From: Ruegeria sp. HKCCD7303
GTDB lineage: Bacteria > Pseudomonadota > Alphaproteobacteria > Rhodobacterales > Rhodobacteraceae
DNA: 64,000 bases
NCBI RefSeq assembly: GCF_013111185.1
Contig: NZ_WVRE01000003.1
Location: 248,001-312,000, forward strand
Direction: 5' to 3'
The translations under genes and the position numbers were made by a program. Each line of letters begins with the position of its first letter. The first letter of the stretch is position 1. The notes beneath the pieces are model-generated. The model was not told the origin of the DNA. It searched no databases and worked only from the letters and a program-made list of their open reading frames with translations. Shown here piece by piece: positions 45,936 to 55,434 of the stretch.

Positions 45936-48589
45936 TGGATGGAAGTGGTCTGCCCGAGGTTCGCTCGACCTGCGCCTATTGCGGGGTCGGCTGCGGTGTG
46001 CTTCTACGGCCCGATGGGGTCGGAGGTTTGACCGTTCGCGGCGATCCGGATCATCCGGCGAACTACGGTCGTTTGTGCTCGAAAGGACTGGCTTTGGGTG
46101 AAACCGTCGGGCTGGAACACCGGTTGCTGGTTCCTCGCGTCTTTGGCCAAGACACCAGTTGGGACAATGCCTTGCAATTGGTCGCAGATCGGTTCTCTGC
46201 AGCTATCAAGAAGCATGGTCCGGACAGCGTGGCTTTTTATGTTTCAGGACAGTTGCTGACCGAGGACTACTATGTTGCCAACAAGCTGACGAAAGGCTTC
46301 ATGGGCTCGGCGAATATCGACACCAATTCGCGGCTTTGCATGGCTTCAACCGTGGCCGGGCACAAACGCGCCTTCGGGACAGATACAGTACCCGGAACCT
46401 ATGAGGATCTGGACGAGGCTGATCTGGTTGTTTTGGTTGGCTCGAATCTCGCTTGGTGCCATCCCGTTCTTTACCAACGCGTCAAGGCTGCGCGTCAGGC
46501 GCGCGGCACGAAGATTGTTGTCGTTGATCCACGCCGAACCGCTAGCTGCGATCAAGCCGATTTGCATTTGGCATTGCAACCCGGCAGCGACGTTGCGCTA
46601 TTTAACCGGTTGTTGAGCAGAATTCACCAGACCGGGCATGTGGCAGTGGATTTTCTGGATCGCAGCACTGGATTCTTCGAAGCACTCGAGCTGGCGCAGC
46701 TTGACGATTCTGACGCGACCGGGCTCAACCCCGATGAGATTGAGGCTTTTTGTGACCTGTGGATTGGGACTGAGCGCGTTGTTACGATCTTCAGTCAGGG
46801 CGTAAACCAATCCTCTTGCGGAACAGACAAGGTTAACGCGATCCTGAACTGCCATCTGGCCACCGGGCGGATCGGGCGCGCAGGGATGGGTCCGTTCTCG
46901 GTCACCGGTCAGCCTAACGCTATGGGGGGCCGAGAGGTCGGTGGCTTGGCCAACATGCTCGCATGTCACTTGGATATCGAAAACGAAGCACACAGATCAG
47001 CCGTCCAGGACTTCTGGAAGGCGCCAAAGATGCCAGAGAAGCAGGGGCTCAAAGCTGTTGACCTGTTTCGCGCTGTCGAAGGCGGTCAGATAAAAGCACT
47101 TTGGATCATCCACACTAATCCGGCGGCTACCATGCCTGATGCAGACCGAGTGATGGCGGCTATCGAAAAATGTCCATTCACAGTTGTAAGTGACCTGACT
47201 GCCCAAACAGACACCGCACGCGGTGCAGACGTTTTGTTGCCCGCTGCGGGGTGGGGCGAAAAAAGCGGTACAGTAACCAATTCAGACCGCACAATCAGCA
47301 GACAACGCGCCGTTCTGTCACCTCCGGGACAAGCACGCGCAGATTGGGATGTTATGGCCGAGGTGGGCCGCCGCATGGGGTGGGCCGAGGCATTCAGTTA
47401 TGAGACACCGGCGCAGATTTTTCGAGAATTCGCAAATATGACCTCGCTTGCCGTGGCATTTGGCAAAGACCTGGACATTACAGAATTTTCGGACATTGAT
47501 GACGCGGGCTACGAAGCGCTGAGCCCGACACGGTGGCCGACGACATCTTGCAAATCGGATGGTCGTTTTTTCGGTGATGCGCAATTTTTTCATCCTGATG
47601 GTAAAGCACGTTTTGTCCCTGTTACCCATCGTGCACTTCAAGCGACGACTTCTGAACAATACCCGTTTATGTTGAATACGGGACGAAACCGGGATCAGTG
47701 GCACACTATGACCCGGTCTGGGTTGTCACCCCGTCTTTCGGCCCATTTGGCCGAACCATATGTCGAGGTAAATCCGAATGATGTCGATCGGTTGGGCCTT
47801 GCTGCCGCAGATTTGGTCGAACTCAACAGCGTAGTAGGAAGCGGTATCTTTCGACTTCGCATCACAGACGCAGTCGCGCCAGGTCAAGTGTTTGCTCCTA
47901 TTCACTGGACAGGTGAAACGGCGCCAACAGCCCGTGTGGATGCGCTTGTTCCAAGTGTAGTTGATCCAGTCTCTGGACAACCTGAGAGCAAGGCGGCGGC
48001 TGTTTCGGTGCGACGTGTGAATGCTTCGTGGTACGGTTTCGCCGTGTCCGTCGACGCGGCCTCACCAACGGCAGAATACTGGGCAATGAGCAAAACGGCC
48101 AAAGGTTACAGGATCGAGTTAGCAGGGAAGCAAGACATTGACGATTGGGAACACAAAGCCCGCGAGTGGTTTGGACTGCCCGATGCCGTAGTGACTTCAA
48201 TCAAAGATTCCAAACGCGGCTCGCACAGGATCGCGCTGTCGGACGGAAAGCGCCTTTTGGCGGCGCTCTTCATCTCCCGCCAACCTATCACACTAATGCG
48301 AGAATATTTGGCAACTTTGCCTGAGGTCTCACTCCATCAGATTCTGTCTGGCCGGTCATCTGCTGCTTCTGAAGACTGTGGACCAATCGTCTGTTCGTGT
48401 TTTGGGGTCGGACTAAAAACCATCATCGACGCCATTCGCGACAAACGTTTGATCGATGTAGACGATATTGGAGATGCTCTTCAGGCTGGAAAGAACTGCG
48501 GTTCATGCAGGCCAGAGTTGGCTGACTTGGTCAGGGAGCATTCGAAGTTGAACCGCAATAGACCGAAGAATTGCCTGTTAGATCAATAA
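45935..48589 (+). CDS. nasA: Assimilatory nitrate reductase catalytic subunit
   Basis: NasA reduces nitrate to nitrite in the cytoplasm using bis-MGD molybdenum. The 884-residue protein has an N-terminal [4Fe-4S] cluster from Cys13, Cys16, Cys20 and Cys48 (CAYCGVGCG, LCSKG), a Mo-coordinating Cys in NSRLCMAST, the large molybdopterin domains and the C-terminal dinucleotide-binding domain. A BFD-like [2Fe-2S] domain ends the protein (Cys820, Cys822, Cys855, Cys858), replacing the need for a separate electron-transfer gene. It is the last gene of the nitrate operon. Confidence 0.95.
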   Translation: MDGSGLPEVRSTCAYCGVGCGVLLRPDGVGGLTVRGDPDHPANYGRLCSKGLALGETVGLEHRLLVPRVFGQDTSWDNALQLVADRFSAAIKKHGPDSVAFYVSGQLLTEDYYVANKLTKGFMGSANIDTNSRLCMASTVAGHKRAFGTDTVPGTYEDLDEADLVVLVGSNLAWCHPVLYQRVKAARQARGTKIVVVDPRRTASCDQADLHLALQPGSDVALFNRLLSRIHQTGHVAVDFLDRSTGFFEALELAQLDDSDATGLNPDEIEAFCDLWIGTERVVTIFSQGVNQSSCGTDKVNAILNCHLATGRIGRAGMGPFSVTGQPNAMGGREVGGLANMLACHLDIENEAHRSAVQDFWKAPKMPEKQGLKAVDLFRAVEGGQIKALWIIHTNPAATMPDADRVMAAIEKCPFTVVSDLTAQTDTARGADVLLPAAGWGEKSGTVTNSDRTISRQRAVLSPPGQARADWDVMAEVGRRMGWAEAFSYETPAQIFREFANMTSLAVAFGKDLDITEFSDIDDAGYEALSPTRWPTTSCKSDGRFFGDAQFFHPDGKARFVPVTHRALQATTSEQYPFMLNTGRNRDQWHTMTRSGLSPRLSAHLAEPYVEVNPNDVDRLGLAAADLVELNSVVGSGIFRLRITDAVAPGQVFAPIHWTGETAPTARVDALVPSVVDPVSGQPESKAAAVSVRRVNASWYGFAVSVDAASPTAEYWAMSKTAKGYRIELAGKQDIDDWEHKAREWFGLPDAVVTSIKDSKRGSHRIALSDGKRLLAALFISRQPITLMREYLATLPEVSLHQILSGRSSAASEDCGPIVCSCFGVGLKTIIDAIRDKRLIDVDDIGDALQAGKNCGSCRPELADLVREHSKLNRNRPKNCLLDQ

Positions 48590-49164
48590 AGGTAGACGCG
48601 GGGTTATCAAGCAGGACTGCGGTTTGCTTTAGTTAGCATTCAAATCAAGCATGGGTTCCATTCATTCTATACCACATATCCAATTCAGCTTATTGGGGTC
48701 AGGCGATGGCAACGTAGCACAAACGAGAACTCTAACTGACTCCTGCGCCAGTACTTCCCGAAAAGTACTGACCTCTCCGTGCACGCCCAAGAGCGTTTTG
48801 ATGCCGTCGCCCGCGAACTCTACGAGCGGCCAAGAAAGACCTTGAGTTACTTCTCACCCGCAGAGACGTTCGAAGAGTGTGTTGCATCGATCGTTTGAAT
48901 CGTACCGCAGAGCGGACGCCACCCAGTCGCACTTTAGCAAGGCTGCGATCCCACGCGGCTGCGTAACTCGAAAAGGCTCGTCGGCCATCCTTGTGCCAGT
49001 GACTGGAAGAGCGGGCTGCTGACGAGTCGTTACGGGGGCTGGCGGGTGTTCGCTAGTGCTGGCGGGTGGGGTCCGTAGCGGAAATTTGTAATGGCACTCT
49101 GTGTCCCAGTTCACAGAACCGCTCATTTATCCAGGTTAACGTAGCGTCACAAGAGGAGGTCGAA
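48590..49164. other. Degraded region after nasA
   Basis: This stretch holds the 3' fragment of an IS30-family transposase gene and no intact gene. The sequence after the fragment (to about 49080) is rich in short GC repeats (GCTGGCGGGTG, twice near 49038-49070) and has no coding features I recognise. Confidence 0.45.
48707..48898 (+). pseudogene. IS30-family transposase, C-terminal remnant
   Basis: Reading the frame from 48707 gives WQRSTNENSN, an in-frame TGA at 48737, then LLRQYFPKSTDLSVHAQERF and RPRKTL before a final stop at 48896-48898. This is the conserved end of IS30 transposases, in which the TGA position is normally Gly (NxNGLLRQYFPKGTDLS). The N-terminal two-thirds is missing, so the element is dead. 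Confidence 0.8.
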
Positions 49165-49290
49165 ATGTTTCTTAAGGCTTTAAATACTAGGCACACTCGC
49201 ACCGAACACGCTGTAACCATGATACACCCAGTTGTGCGTATCTTGCGTCATTGCAAGCAAATGCAACGCCAAGTGAACCGCTATTATTGA
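49165..49290 (+). CDS. Possible small basic protein
   Basis: A 41-codon frame starts at the ATG at 49165, 6 bases after the strong site AAGAGGAGG, and ends at TGA 49288-49290. The product is basic and His/Arg-rich (MFLKALNTRHTRTEHAVTMI then RQVNRYY at the end). The family is unknown; the strong ribosome site is the only real support, and the setting among remnants lowers confidence. Confidence 0.4.
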   Translation: MFLKALNTRHTRTEHAVTMIHPVVRILRHCKQMQRQVNRYY

Positions 49291-49536
49291 ATTCGAGCGT
49301 GGGTAACCGTTTTTCGGAAGTCTGCGTAGGGTTCTGTGCGGTGCGAAAAGGTTTAATAATTGGTTATTTTGGATCCCAAGCGGCTAAGCCGATCCGCTAA
49401 CGGCCGTTGCCGAGCGTTGATACATGCCTGAACGCAAGAGCCGCATCGGACGTTCGAGCAAAGCGCGGCGAAAGACTAATTTGAGCCCTTAACAGAAATG
49501 CTTGAGGGGTAGCGCGCCCAGGGTCTGCTGTGCAGA

Positions 49537-50517
49537 TTAATTGCAGATAGGTAACTCCAATGGCGGCTGTTTGCGCAAGGATGCTCTCCAATTATTTATA
49601 ATCGGTTGGAGGCTGCTTTTGGGCCAGAACTTTGGGGCGCCAATTGCTTGTAGGCAAACTGCGTTCCAATAAACTCCAGCTCGAGACAGTGATTTTCCTT
49701 TTTTTACCGCCTTGGCGACAGCGTTTATGTCTTTGGATTCTGGGTAGATGTAGAGCGTCGTCGGGTTCCCCTCAACAAGTGCCAAAATCTCTTTTGAGGC
49801 GGACTGAGACCAGGTTGTGCAACCATTGCTACGACCACCCGTATAGTTCACAAGTTTTCCGTAGGGGACATAGCCGTCGTTGTCTGCATGTGTGCTTCTA
49901 GGATTCTTGAATCTACATTGCCACTTAAGGAAGACAGCTGGATGGCCTCCGATGGCGCGCTCCCGAGCATTGCTCGTTTCTCCTTCCCCATCGAACAAAA
50001 GAAAAGTGCGGTAGAACGGCTGCGTTTTGCCGGAGTGACTGTAATAACCTTTGAACGACGTGCGGGTTTCAGCCGTCACATAGGCACCGCCGGCGGTAAG
50101 TTTAGATCCTTCTGCATTGCTGAAGTTCTTCGCGCATTGCCGACCATTCGAAAAATTGGCGTTCTTTAGTTTTCTGCCATTGCCATAGCCGGACGAAACC
50201 GCTCGGAAGGACTTTTGTGACTCGCAAATGACGTAAAACCGCTTGCCCGGATTGCCGTTTCTTGCAGTGCTGGGGCGGGTTGCATCCTTGGCAAGGTAGC
50301 AGGGGTTCTTTACTTCGCCTCGTCGTACTTTCTCGATGTAAAGCGCACGCGCCCTGTTCAGAACAATTGGTGCGATTTGCCCATCACCTGTTCCCACGTG
50401 TTTTTGTAACCACGCTGGGATATCTTGCGAAAATGCTTCGACGCGGTCCGGCAAGAAGCCTACCGAGATGGCAATTGCCGCGGCAGAGAGTGTGAGACGG
50501 AGTGAATTCTGTAGCAA
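49537..50517 (-). CDS. Exported protein resembling a murein L,D-transpeptidase
   Basis: The 326-residue protein begins with TTG at 50517, 8 bases after AGGAGA, and has a signal peptide (LRLTLSAAAIAISVGFLPDRVEA in sense). The middle has FYVICESQKSFRAVSSGYG, GGAYVTAETRTSFKGYYSHSG, GHPAVFLKWQCRF and a SNGCTTWS segment with a Cys where YkuD-type L,D-transpeptidases have HGC. That pattern suggests a YkuD_2-like cell-wall enzyme, but the His before the active Cys is Asn here, so activity is uncertain. Confidence 0.6.
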   Translation of the reverse strand: MLQNSLRLTLSAAAIAISVGFLPDRVEAFSQDIPAWLQKHVGTGDGQIAPIVLNRARALYIEKVRRGEVKNPCYLAKDATRPSTARNGNPGKRFYVICESQKSFRAVSSGYGNGRKLKNANFSNGRQCAKNFSNAEGSKLTAGGAYVTAETRTSFKGYYSHSGKTQPFYRTFLLFDGEGETSNARERAIGGHPAVFLKWQCRFKNPRSTHADNDGYVPYGKLVNYTGGRSNGCTTWSQSASKEILALVEGNPTTLYIYPESKDINAVAKAVKKGKSLSRAGVYWNAVCLQAIGAPKFWPKSSLQPIINNWRASLRKQPPLELPICN

Positions 50518-50712
50518 CGGGAGATCTCCTGCTAGAATGTCCTCAAGGTCAGCCTACCACAGTTCTTACGCCCGAGAATGCCGGCCAAGTGTGTGACGAA
50601 GCTTTCTGTTGCCTGAAATCCCGGTGTTCGTTTTGGGAGGCATTTTGAGCATCTTGGACAAAAAAGCTTTGATGTTGCTTTAGTAACTGGACATTCGGAT
50701 ATTTGCTTCCAA

Positions 50713-51699
50713 ATGACTGCCATGATCACACGTCGAAAGCTCCTGTTGGTAACGACAACCGCAATTTGTGCGCCGTATATTGGACGGGGACAAACGGTGG
50801 CGCTGAATGATGCAATCAGCGATCTTCAGCAGTTGCATTCACTTCAAATTCAACGCGGAGACGACGTCATTTTTGCTCAGGCTCGACAGGGTGCAGGCCT
50901 GGATAAACCAGCGAATATAAAGTCTTGTTCGAAAAGCATTGTGGCTTTGTTGCTTGGGACGGCGATCGACCGGCAGGAAATCCCGTCTGTGAATGCCACC
51001 TTGCAGGAGGTCGCTCCGCAACTCTTGCCCGCCAATGCCACACCCGGTTCTGAGAGCATTACAATGGAAGATCTGGTGACACTGCGGGCAGGGCTCGAAA
51101 GAACCTCTGGCAGCAACTACGGAGAATGGGTCAACTCTCCCAACTGGATAGCGGATGCTTTGACACGACCCATGGTTGCAGAGCCAGGACAACAGATGCT
51201 CTATTCTACCGGATCGACCCATCTGCTTGGCGCAGCATTGACTGTGGCGACCGGCCTAAGTCTTTTGAGATTGACGCGTGAGAGGCTGGGTGCACCGCTT
51301 GGTATCGAGATACCTGCTTGGACGAAGGATCCACAGGGTTACTACTTGGGTGGGAATGAGATGGCGATTACGCCGAGGTCGATGTTGAAGATCGCGGTGT
51401 TGCTTCGGGACCGCGGGGCTTTTGCCAACAGGCAAATCATTCCTGAGCGTTGGGTCTTGGAATCGACCAAGCCACACGGCCGTTCGCCTTTCTCTGGATT
51501 GGATTACGGCTATGGCTGGTTTCTGTCCCCTTCAGGATATGAGTTGGCGCGTGGGTATGGGGGTCAAATCATAGCGGCCCCTCCTGATCGAAACCTTGCT
51601 GTCGCAATTACATCTGATCCTACGCATCCGGCGCGTTCTGGAGGGTATTTTGGAGAATTGGTCAGATTGTTGGATGGTCCGATCCTGAACGCCAATTAG
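50713..51699 (+). CDS. Exported serine hydrolase, class C beta-lactamase fold
   Basis: The 328-residue protein has a twin-arginine-type signal (ITRRKLLLVTTTAICAPYIG) and the penicillin-binding/AmpC-like catalytic features SCSKS (SxxK) and YSTGS (Y-x-S-type), with a later RGYGGQII in place of the K-T-G box. Relatives are esterases or D-amino acid-acting enzymes more often than true beta-lactamases. Two in-frame ATG codons (50713, 50722) both lack a strong ribosome site. It is a solitary gene. Confidence 0.8.
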   Translation: MTAMITRRKLLLVTTTAICAPYIGRGQTVALNDAISDLQQLHSLQIQRGDDVIFAQARQGAGLDKPANIKSCSKSIVALLLGTAIDRQEIPSVNATLQEVAPQLLPANATPGSESITMEDLVTLRAGLERTSGSNYGEWVNSPNWIADALTRPMVAEPGQQMLYSTGSTHLLGAALTVATGLSLLRLTRERLGAPLGIEIPAWTKDPQGYYLGGNEMAITPRSMLKIAVLLRDRGAFANRQIIPERWVLESTKPHGRSPFSGLDYGYGWFLSPSGYELARGYGGQIIAAPPDRNLAVAITSDPTHPARSGGYFGELVRLLDGPILNAN

Positions 51700-52141
51700 A
51701 TAAAGCACTTTTTGAAAACCCTAGAGTGCGCTGTAACGGTCAATGTCCGAAGCGGGCGCGTAAAGCATTCAAGTCGTCGAAATACCTTGATCCAGACTCA
51801 TCTGGTTGAGGAAATTGACGCCGAATTTACTGGCCACGTCGACAACACAGTCATTCCCAGTTTGGATAGGGCTCGCCGGACTGTCTCCTCCAACTCGGGC
51901 TTGTTATTAAAAATTCTTTCCAGAAAACCTATTACCGAATGGCCCTTGCAGCCAATTTTGACCAAGGCTGTAAGAACTCAATGAATAGTCTGCTCAGCCC
52001 TGCAAAGTGGGCATCCGCCCCGATTATGCGAACGCCTGCATTGAACCCAATTCGGTCATTTTTCTACTCAGCACAATCGCAAGTGGCGGTTCAAAACGAA
52101 ATTGAGCTTAATTGTTATTGTCAGGCAAGAGCAGCCTCGAC
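51700..52141. other. Intergenic region with no recognised gene
   Basis: This 442-base stretch lies between convergent genes. Two short plus-strand frames (51712-51984, 52102-52374) lack ribosome sites and family features. The ATGTCCGAAGCGGGCG at 51742 is a variant of the dispersed intergenic element seen elsewhere. Confidence 0.4.
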
Positions 52142-53071
52142 TTAGAACCGTAGACCGAAGCCTATCGAAAAACCGGAAAATTCTTCGGCAACTATACCGT
52201 TTAACATTAAGCGTCCCGCTCGAACGGCCGGTAGGCCGGTCAAGCGAGTATCAATCTCAAGTCCGAAACCAGCCGTTGCTAGCCAATCGGTATCAAGAAC
52301 GGTTGCGCTGTCACCGTGATACAGCACTACACCGGCATCCAGAACAAGTTGCGTTGGGAGTTCGAAAAGTCTGACGTTGTCCAGCGGATAGCGATGACGT
52401 GAGAACAAGGTTGTTTGATTGGAACTCGCACTTGCGTTCCCAGCCTGCGGCTCATTGATCGGGTTAAATTCCAAGAATGTTTGACGGAAGCGGTATTCCA
52501 CTTGCCACGGCCCAAATTGCGCCTCTCGGAAAATGCCAAGTGAAGCGCCGATCCCGAATGCGTTTAAATTCCCATCGATCAGTTCGTTGGAGTTAGATCT
52601 CGGGCCCAGCAGTCGAAAGTCGGCAAAAATGGCATCTGCAGTCACTTGGCCAAGTGAGAGATGTCCGACCGGCCGAATCTTCCACTCGTTTATCAATGGA
52701 AACTCCCAGCCGACGCCAACCGTTGCTGCCACGCTCGACCAAGTTACATCCAACTCAGTGCCGGTAGCGATCCCCGGGAAGAAGATTACCGGGTTGTACT
52801 TTTGGTAGGCAACAAGACCCTCTAAATAAAGTCCGTTTTCAAATGGCTTGTATCCTCCTCGCAGCTGGGTCGAGCGTAGACTTTTGGTACCTCCGGAAGC
52901 ATCAAGAAAAGAAAACGAGGATAAAGTCTCATTTGGGGTGGCGGCGATACTCAAGACAGACAAAGCCGCTTGTGCAGCGGCCTCGGAGGCATCAGGGTTT
53001 ATACTTTGAGCAAAGGTTGGACTGGTCGTATTTGCAGCCGATAGTGCAGCGAAAGCAAGAATTCGTCTCAA
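52142..53071 (-). CDS. Outer-membrane beta-barrel protein, autotransporter-barrel-like
   Basis: The 309-residue protein has a signal-like N-terminus (MRRILAFAALSAANTTSPTFAQ), a short helical region, then alternating amphipathic strands (GLYLEGLVAYQKYNPV; WSSVAATVGVGWEFPL; KIRPVGHLSLGQV) and ends in FSIGFGLRF, with the terminal Phe that signals outer-membrane insertion. It resembles solitary autotransporter-type barrels without a passenger. The start codon is TTG with no strong ribosome site, so the exact start is uncertain. Confidence 0.7.
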   Translation of the reverse strand: MRRILAFAALSAANTTSPTFAQSINPDASEAAAQAALSVLSIAATPNETLSSFSFLDASGGTKSLRSTQLRGGYKPFENGLYLEGLVAYQKYNPVIFFPGIATGTELDVTWSSVAATVGVGWEFPLINEWKIRPVGHLSLGQVTADAIFADFRLLGPRSNSNELIDGNLNAFGIGASLGIFREAQFGPWQVEYRFRQTFLEFNPINEPQAGNASASSNQTTLFSRHRYPLDNVRLFELPTQLVLDAGVVLYHGDSATVLDTDWLATAGFGLEIDTRLTGLPAVRAGRLMLNGIVAEEFSGFSIGFGLRF

Positions 53072-53706
53072 GGTATTGGCTCATTTACCAGAAAAAAGAA
53101 GACCAAGCGATATCTCTTCATCTTAGCACTACAAGAACAAGAATACCGCGCCTTTTGCTGTAAATATTTTGTTGTTAGTCAATTTTGCCTGGTTTGTGAC
53201 GCCTTGAGAAAACCCGTTCGAGTTCTTTCTGGGTTGATGGGTTGATCTCCCCGATTGATCGTTGCCGAAGCAAACGACAGCTTTGTCCGCAATTCAGTCG
53301 CAGCACAAATTTTGTCGAACGTCCGCAGATTCGTGTGAAACTGCAGTTGAAAATGCTTGTTTCTAGGTCTTGCCCCCAGAGTGCATTAAAATTGCTCCGT
53401 AAACGAACCGAGCCGCCACCGATCTAACCGCGAAGCTGCACGACCTTTGCCTCAGTCTGGGTCGCATAATCGGCCCACTACTGCATGAGGATGCGCCGCT
53501 TGGCTGTTCTCCGTCTCAAGCCGCTGACGCTAACGTTCCGAAATTGGATCTGCCCCCAGCGCTAGAACACCAGCCCAATACACACGTTGCTTTCTTGTGT
53601 CGGCCATAGATACCTCTGGGATGTCTGACATCAGCACCTGTAGGCCTGATTGAAGGATTTGCATAACGGAAGGTTTCTGGCTCATCTGAACCGTTAAGGA
53701 GTGAAG
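53072..53706. other. Intergenic region upstream of IS3 remnant
   Basis: This 635-base stretch has no supported gene. It contains a long copy of the dispersed element (GCTTTGTCCGC at 53280, GAACGTCCGC near 53319) and CTGCCCCCAG near 53547, which could mark an old IS end next to the IS3 fragment. An antisense frame over 53530-53787 is a shadow of the remnant. Confidence 0.4.
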
Positions 53707-53949
53707 ATGAGACGGAAAGCTGGAACAGACAAACCGACGCCTGAACGGGTCGTCAAGGACATTCGCCGCAAGACGCGCAAGCATCATTCTGCGGAGGAGA
53801 AGATCCGCATTGTGCTGGAGGGTTTGCGTGGCGAGGAGAGCATCGCTGACGCTCTGCCAATGGAACCGACGATGTTCTTCCTCAAGCCATTGCTGCCACC
53901 AGGGTACTCCGACCTACTGGATGCGCTTGCCCCAACAGAAGGCTTTTAG
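53707..53949 (+). pseudogene. IS3-family transposase OrfA remnant
   Basis: The frame starts RRKAGTDKPTPERVVKDIRR and KHHSAEEKIRIVLEGLRGEE, the helix-turn-helix start of IS3-family OrfA. After SIA the expected ELCRREGI block is replaced by DALPMEPTMFFLKPLL, indicating an internal deletion or recombination, and OrfB is absent. The element is inactive. Confidence 0.75.
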
Positions 53950-54191
53950 TCGCGAGGAAAAGTAGCCAGGTAGCCGTCATTTGTCTGTCTCAAACTTTTG
54001 TCGGGCTGGTTGGCGGCGTGTTTACTCGTTTCTATACAATCTGGAGTAGAAAAATGTTCAGATACAGTGGTTTACAAGTTTAATCAGTTCGTGAAAATAT
54101 CAACGCAGTGCTTGCCACACATACCACGCAAATTTCATTTTTTATTGTTATAGTTCGATCGTTGCTCTGAAACCGATCATACCTGTCTGAT

Positions 54192-54710
54192 CTAGACCGG
54201 ATACCCAAGATCCTGGATTAACTTCCAAATGTCTCTGTTTGCCGCAGACAACTGATCAACAACCCCTTCGATCTCGCGCAGGGCTTTATCGTCTACTGTG
54301 TCTTCGCGGCCGAGTTTGATGTCGGTTTTGCGATCCGCGATGCGCATCAGGATGGTCTTTGGATTACCGCTTTCGGGGTCGAAGGAATAGATACAATGAT
54401 TGTATTTGTTGCGGATGCCCGACAGCTTTGTCAGACGCTGCGTATGCGCAAGGATCGGGTCGCGGATTTGTGGCGGACGCCCCTCCATCTTGGCCAAGCG
54501 TTCGACCAAATCAATTCGGGCACGGGTGGTGTTCAGAGTTAGAAAGATGATGACGGAGACGTCTTTGGATGCCCCTGTTAGGCCAGCTATCAGATGGATC
54601 AACAGGCTTTCGGTGTTGGTCCACATATAGTTCAACCTACCAACCAATAAGATCAGGCGGTCGAACCGGGTTTCGAACGTGTCAGTCAAGGGCGGGCTGC
54701 TGCACCGCAT
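54192..54710 (-). CDS. Hypothetical protein co-transcribed with the LuxR regulator
   Basis: The predicted 172-residue protein is soluble and helical (DTFETRFDRLILLVGRLNYM, then KDVSVIIFLTLNTTRARIDL). The frame extends to 54779, but I start at the ATG at 54710, which overlaps the LuxR stop by 29 bases; the extra upstream codons lie inside the LuxR helix-turn-helix region and are unlikely. The look is that of a small adaptor or MAE_28990/MAE_18760-like HEPN-type fold (R-x4-H-like RNKYNHCIYS), which is only a suggestion. Confidence 0.6.
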   Translation of the reverse strand: MRCSSPPLTDTFETRFDRLILLVGRLNYMWTNTESLLIHLIAGLTGASKDVSVIIFLTLNTTRARIDLVERLAKMEGRPPQIRDPILAHTQRLTKLSGIRNKYNHCIYSFDPESGNPKTILMRIADRKTDIKLGREDTVDDKALREIEGVVDQLSAANRDIWKLIQDLGYPV

Positions 54711-55434
54711 GAGGTGCGACCTCGAAATAGAAATGAGCTGCTGCAGTTCGGTTGTTGACGCCAATCTTGCCGACGACATTGTGCATGTGCAGCTTAACCG
54801 TATGTTCGGTGATGCCCAGCTTGGCTGCGATCAGCTTGTTGCTTTTGCCTTGCGAGACCAATTGCAGCACCTGTTTCTCGCGGCGCGTCAGCTTGGCGTA
54901 GCGTGAATTCAGATCGGTACCATTTTGTGTGACTGGGGGCGAATGTACAGCTGCCGGTGTCGGGTTCTGGGGGGTAACTTGTACACAATCGGCCAGAAAG
55001 CTGGGCAAGTACAATTCTTCATGCATCAGCAGTCTGAGGATCGCGCGCCAGGCATCCGGTGCAACATTCATAGGTAGAAAACCGATCTCACCCAACCGGG
55101 CCCGATCCCACTGCTGAAACAGGCGACGCGCCAAACCTTCCTTACGATAGGCAAATGCAATACAGCCCGAGCCTGTACAATTGGTGTAGACGTCGGGACG
55201 CGACAGCAGATCTTCGATCATCATCTGGTCGACAACTATGATCTTGTTGCTGTTTTGCGCATTCGCGCTCATCGCTTCGAGGGATTCAAAGCGTTCGGCG
55301 CGGACGCCAAATTCGGTTTGAACGCTTCTGAGTGTTTGGTTGGAATAGAACAATTCTTTTCCGACAAAGACGATCGACAAATCTTCGGAATAATTGCCCT
55401 GAGTGGCAGTTTCATTCTGCAAAGACTTACTCAT
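54682..55434 (-). CDS. LuxR-family transcriptional regulator
   Basis: The 250-residue protein has an N-terminal receiver-like domain without the usual phosphorylation set (LSIVFVGKELFYSNQTLRSV, KIIVVDQMMIEDLL), a linker of about 25 residues and a LuxR helix-turn-helix (about 180-240: KLTRREKQVLQLVSQGKSNK, then IAAKLGITEHTVKLHMHNVV). That layout recalls CsgD/VpsT-type biofilm regulators. It is divergent from the secretion locus across a 600-base AT-rich gap and is its most likely regulator; its binding site is not known. Confidence 0.88.
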   Translation of the reverse strand: MSKSLQNETATQGNYSEDLSIVFVGKELFYSNQTLRSVQTEFGVRAERFESLEAMSANAQNSNKIIVVDQMMIEDLLSRPDVYTNCTGSGCIAFAYRKEGLARRLFQQWDRARLGEIGFLPMNVAPDAWRAILRLLMHEELYLPSFLADCVQVTPQNPTPAAVHSPPVTQNGTDLNSRYAKLTRREKQVLQLVSQGKSNKLIAAKLGITEHTVKLHMHNVVGKIGVNNRTAAAHFYFEVAPHAVQQPALD

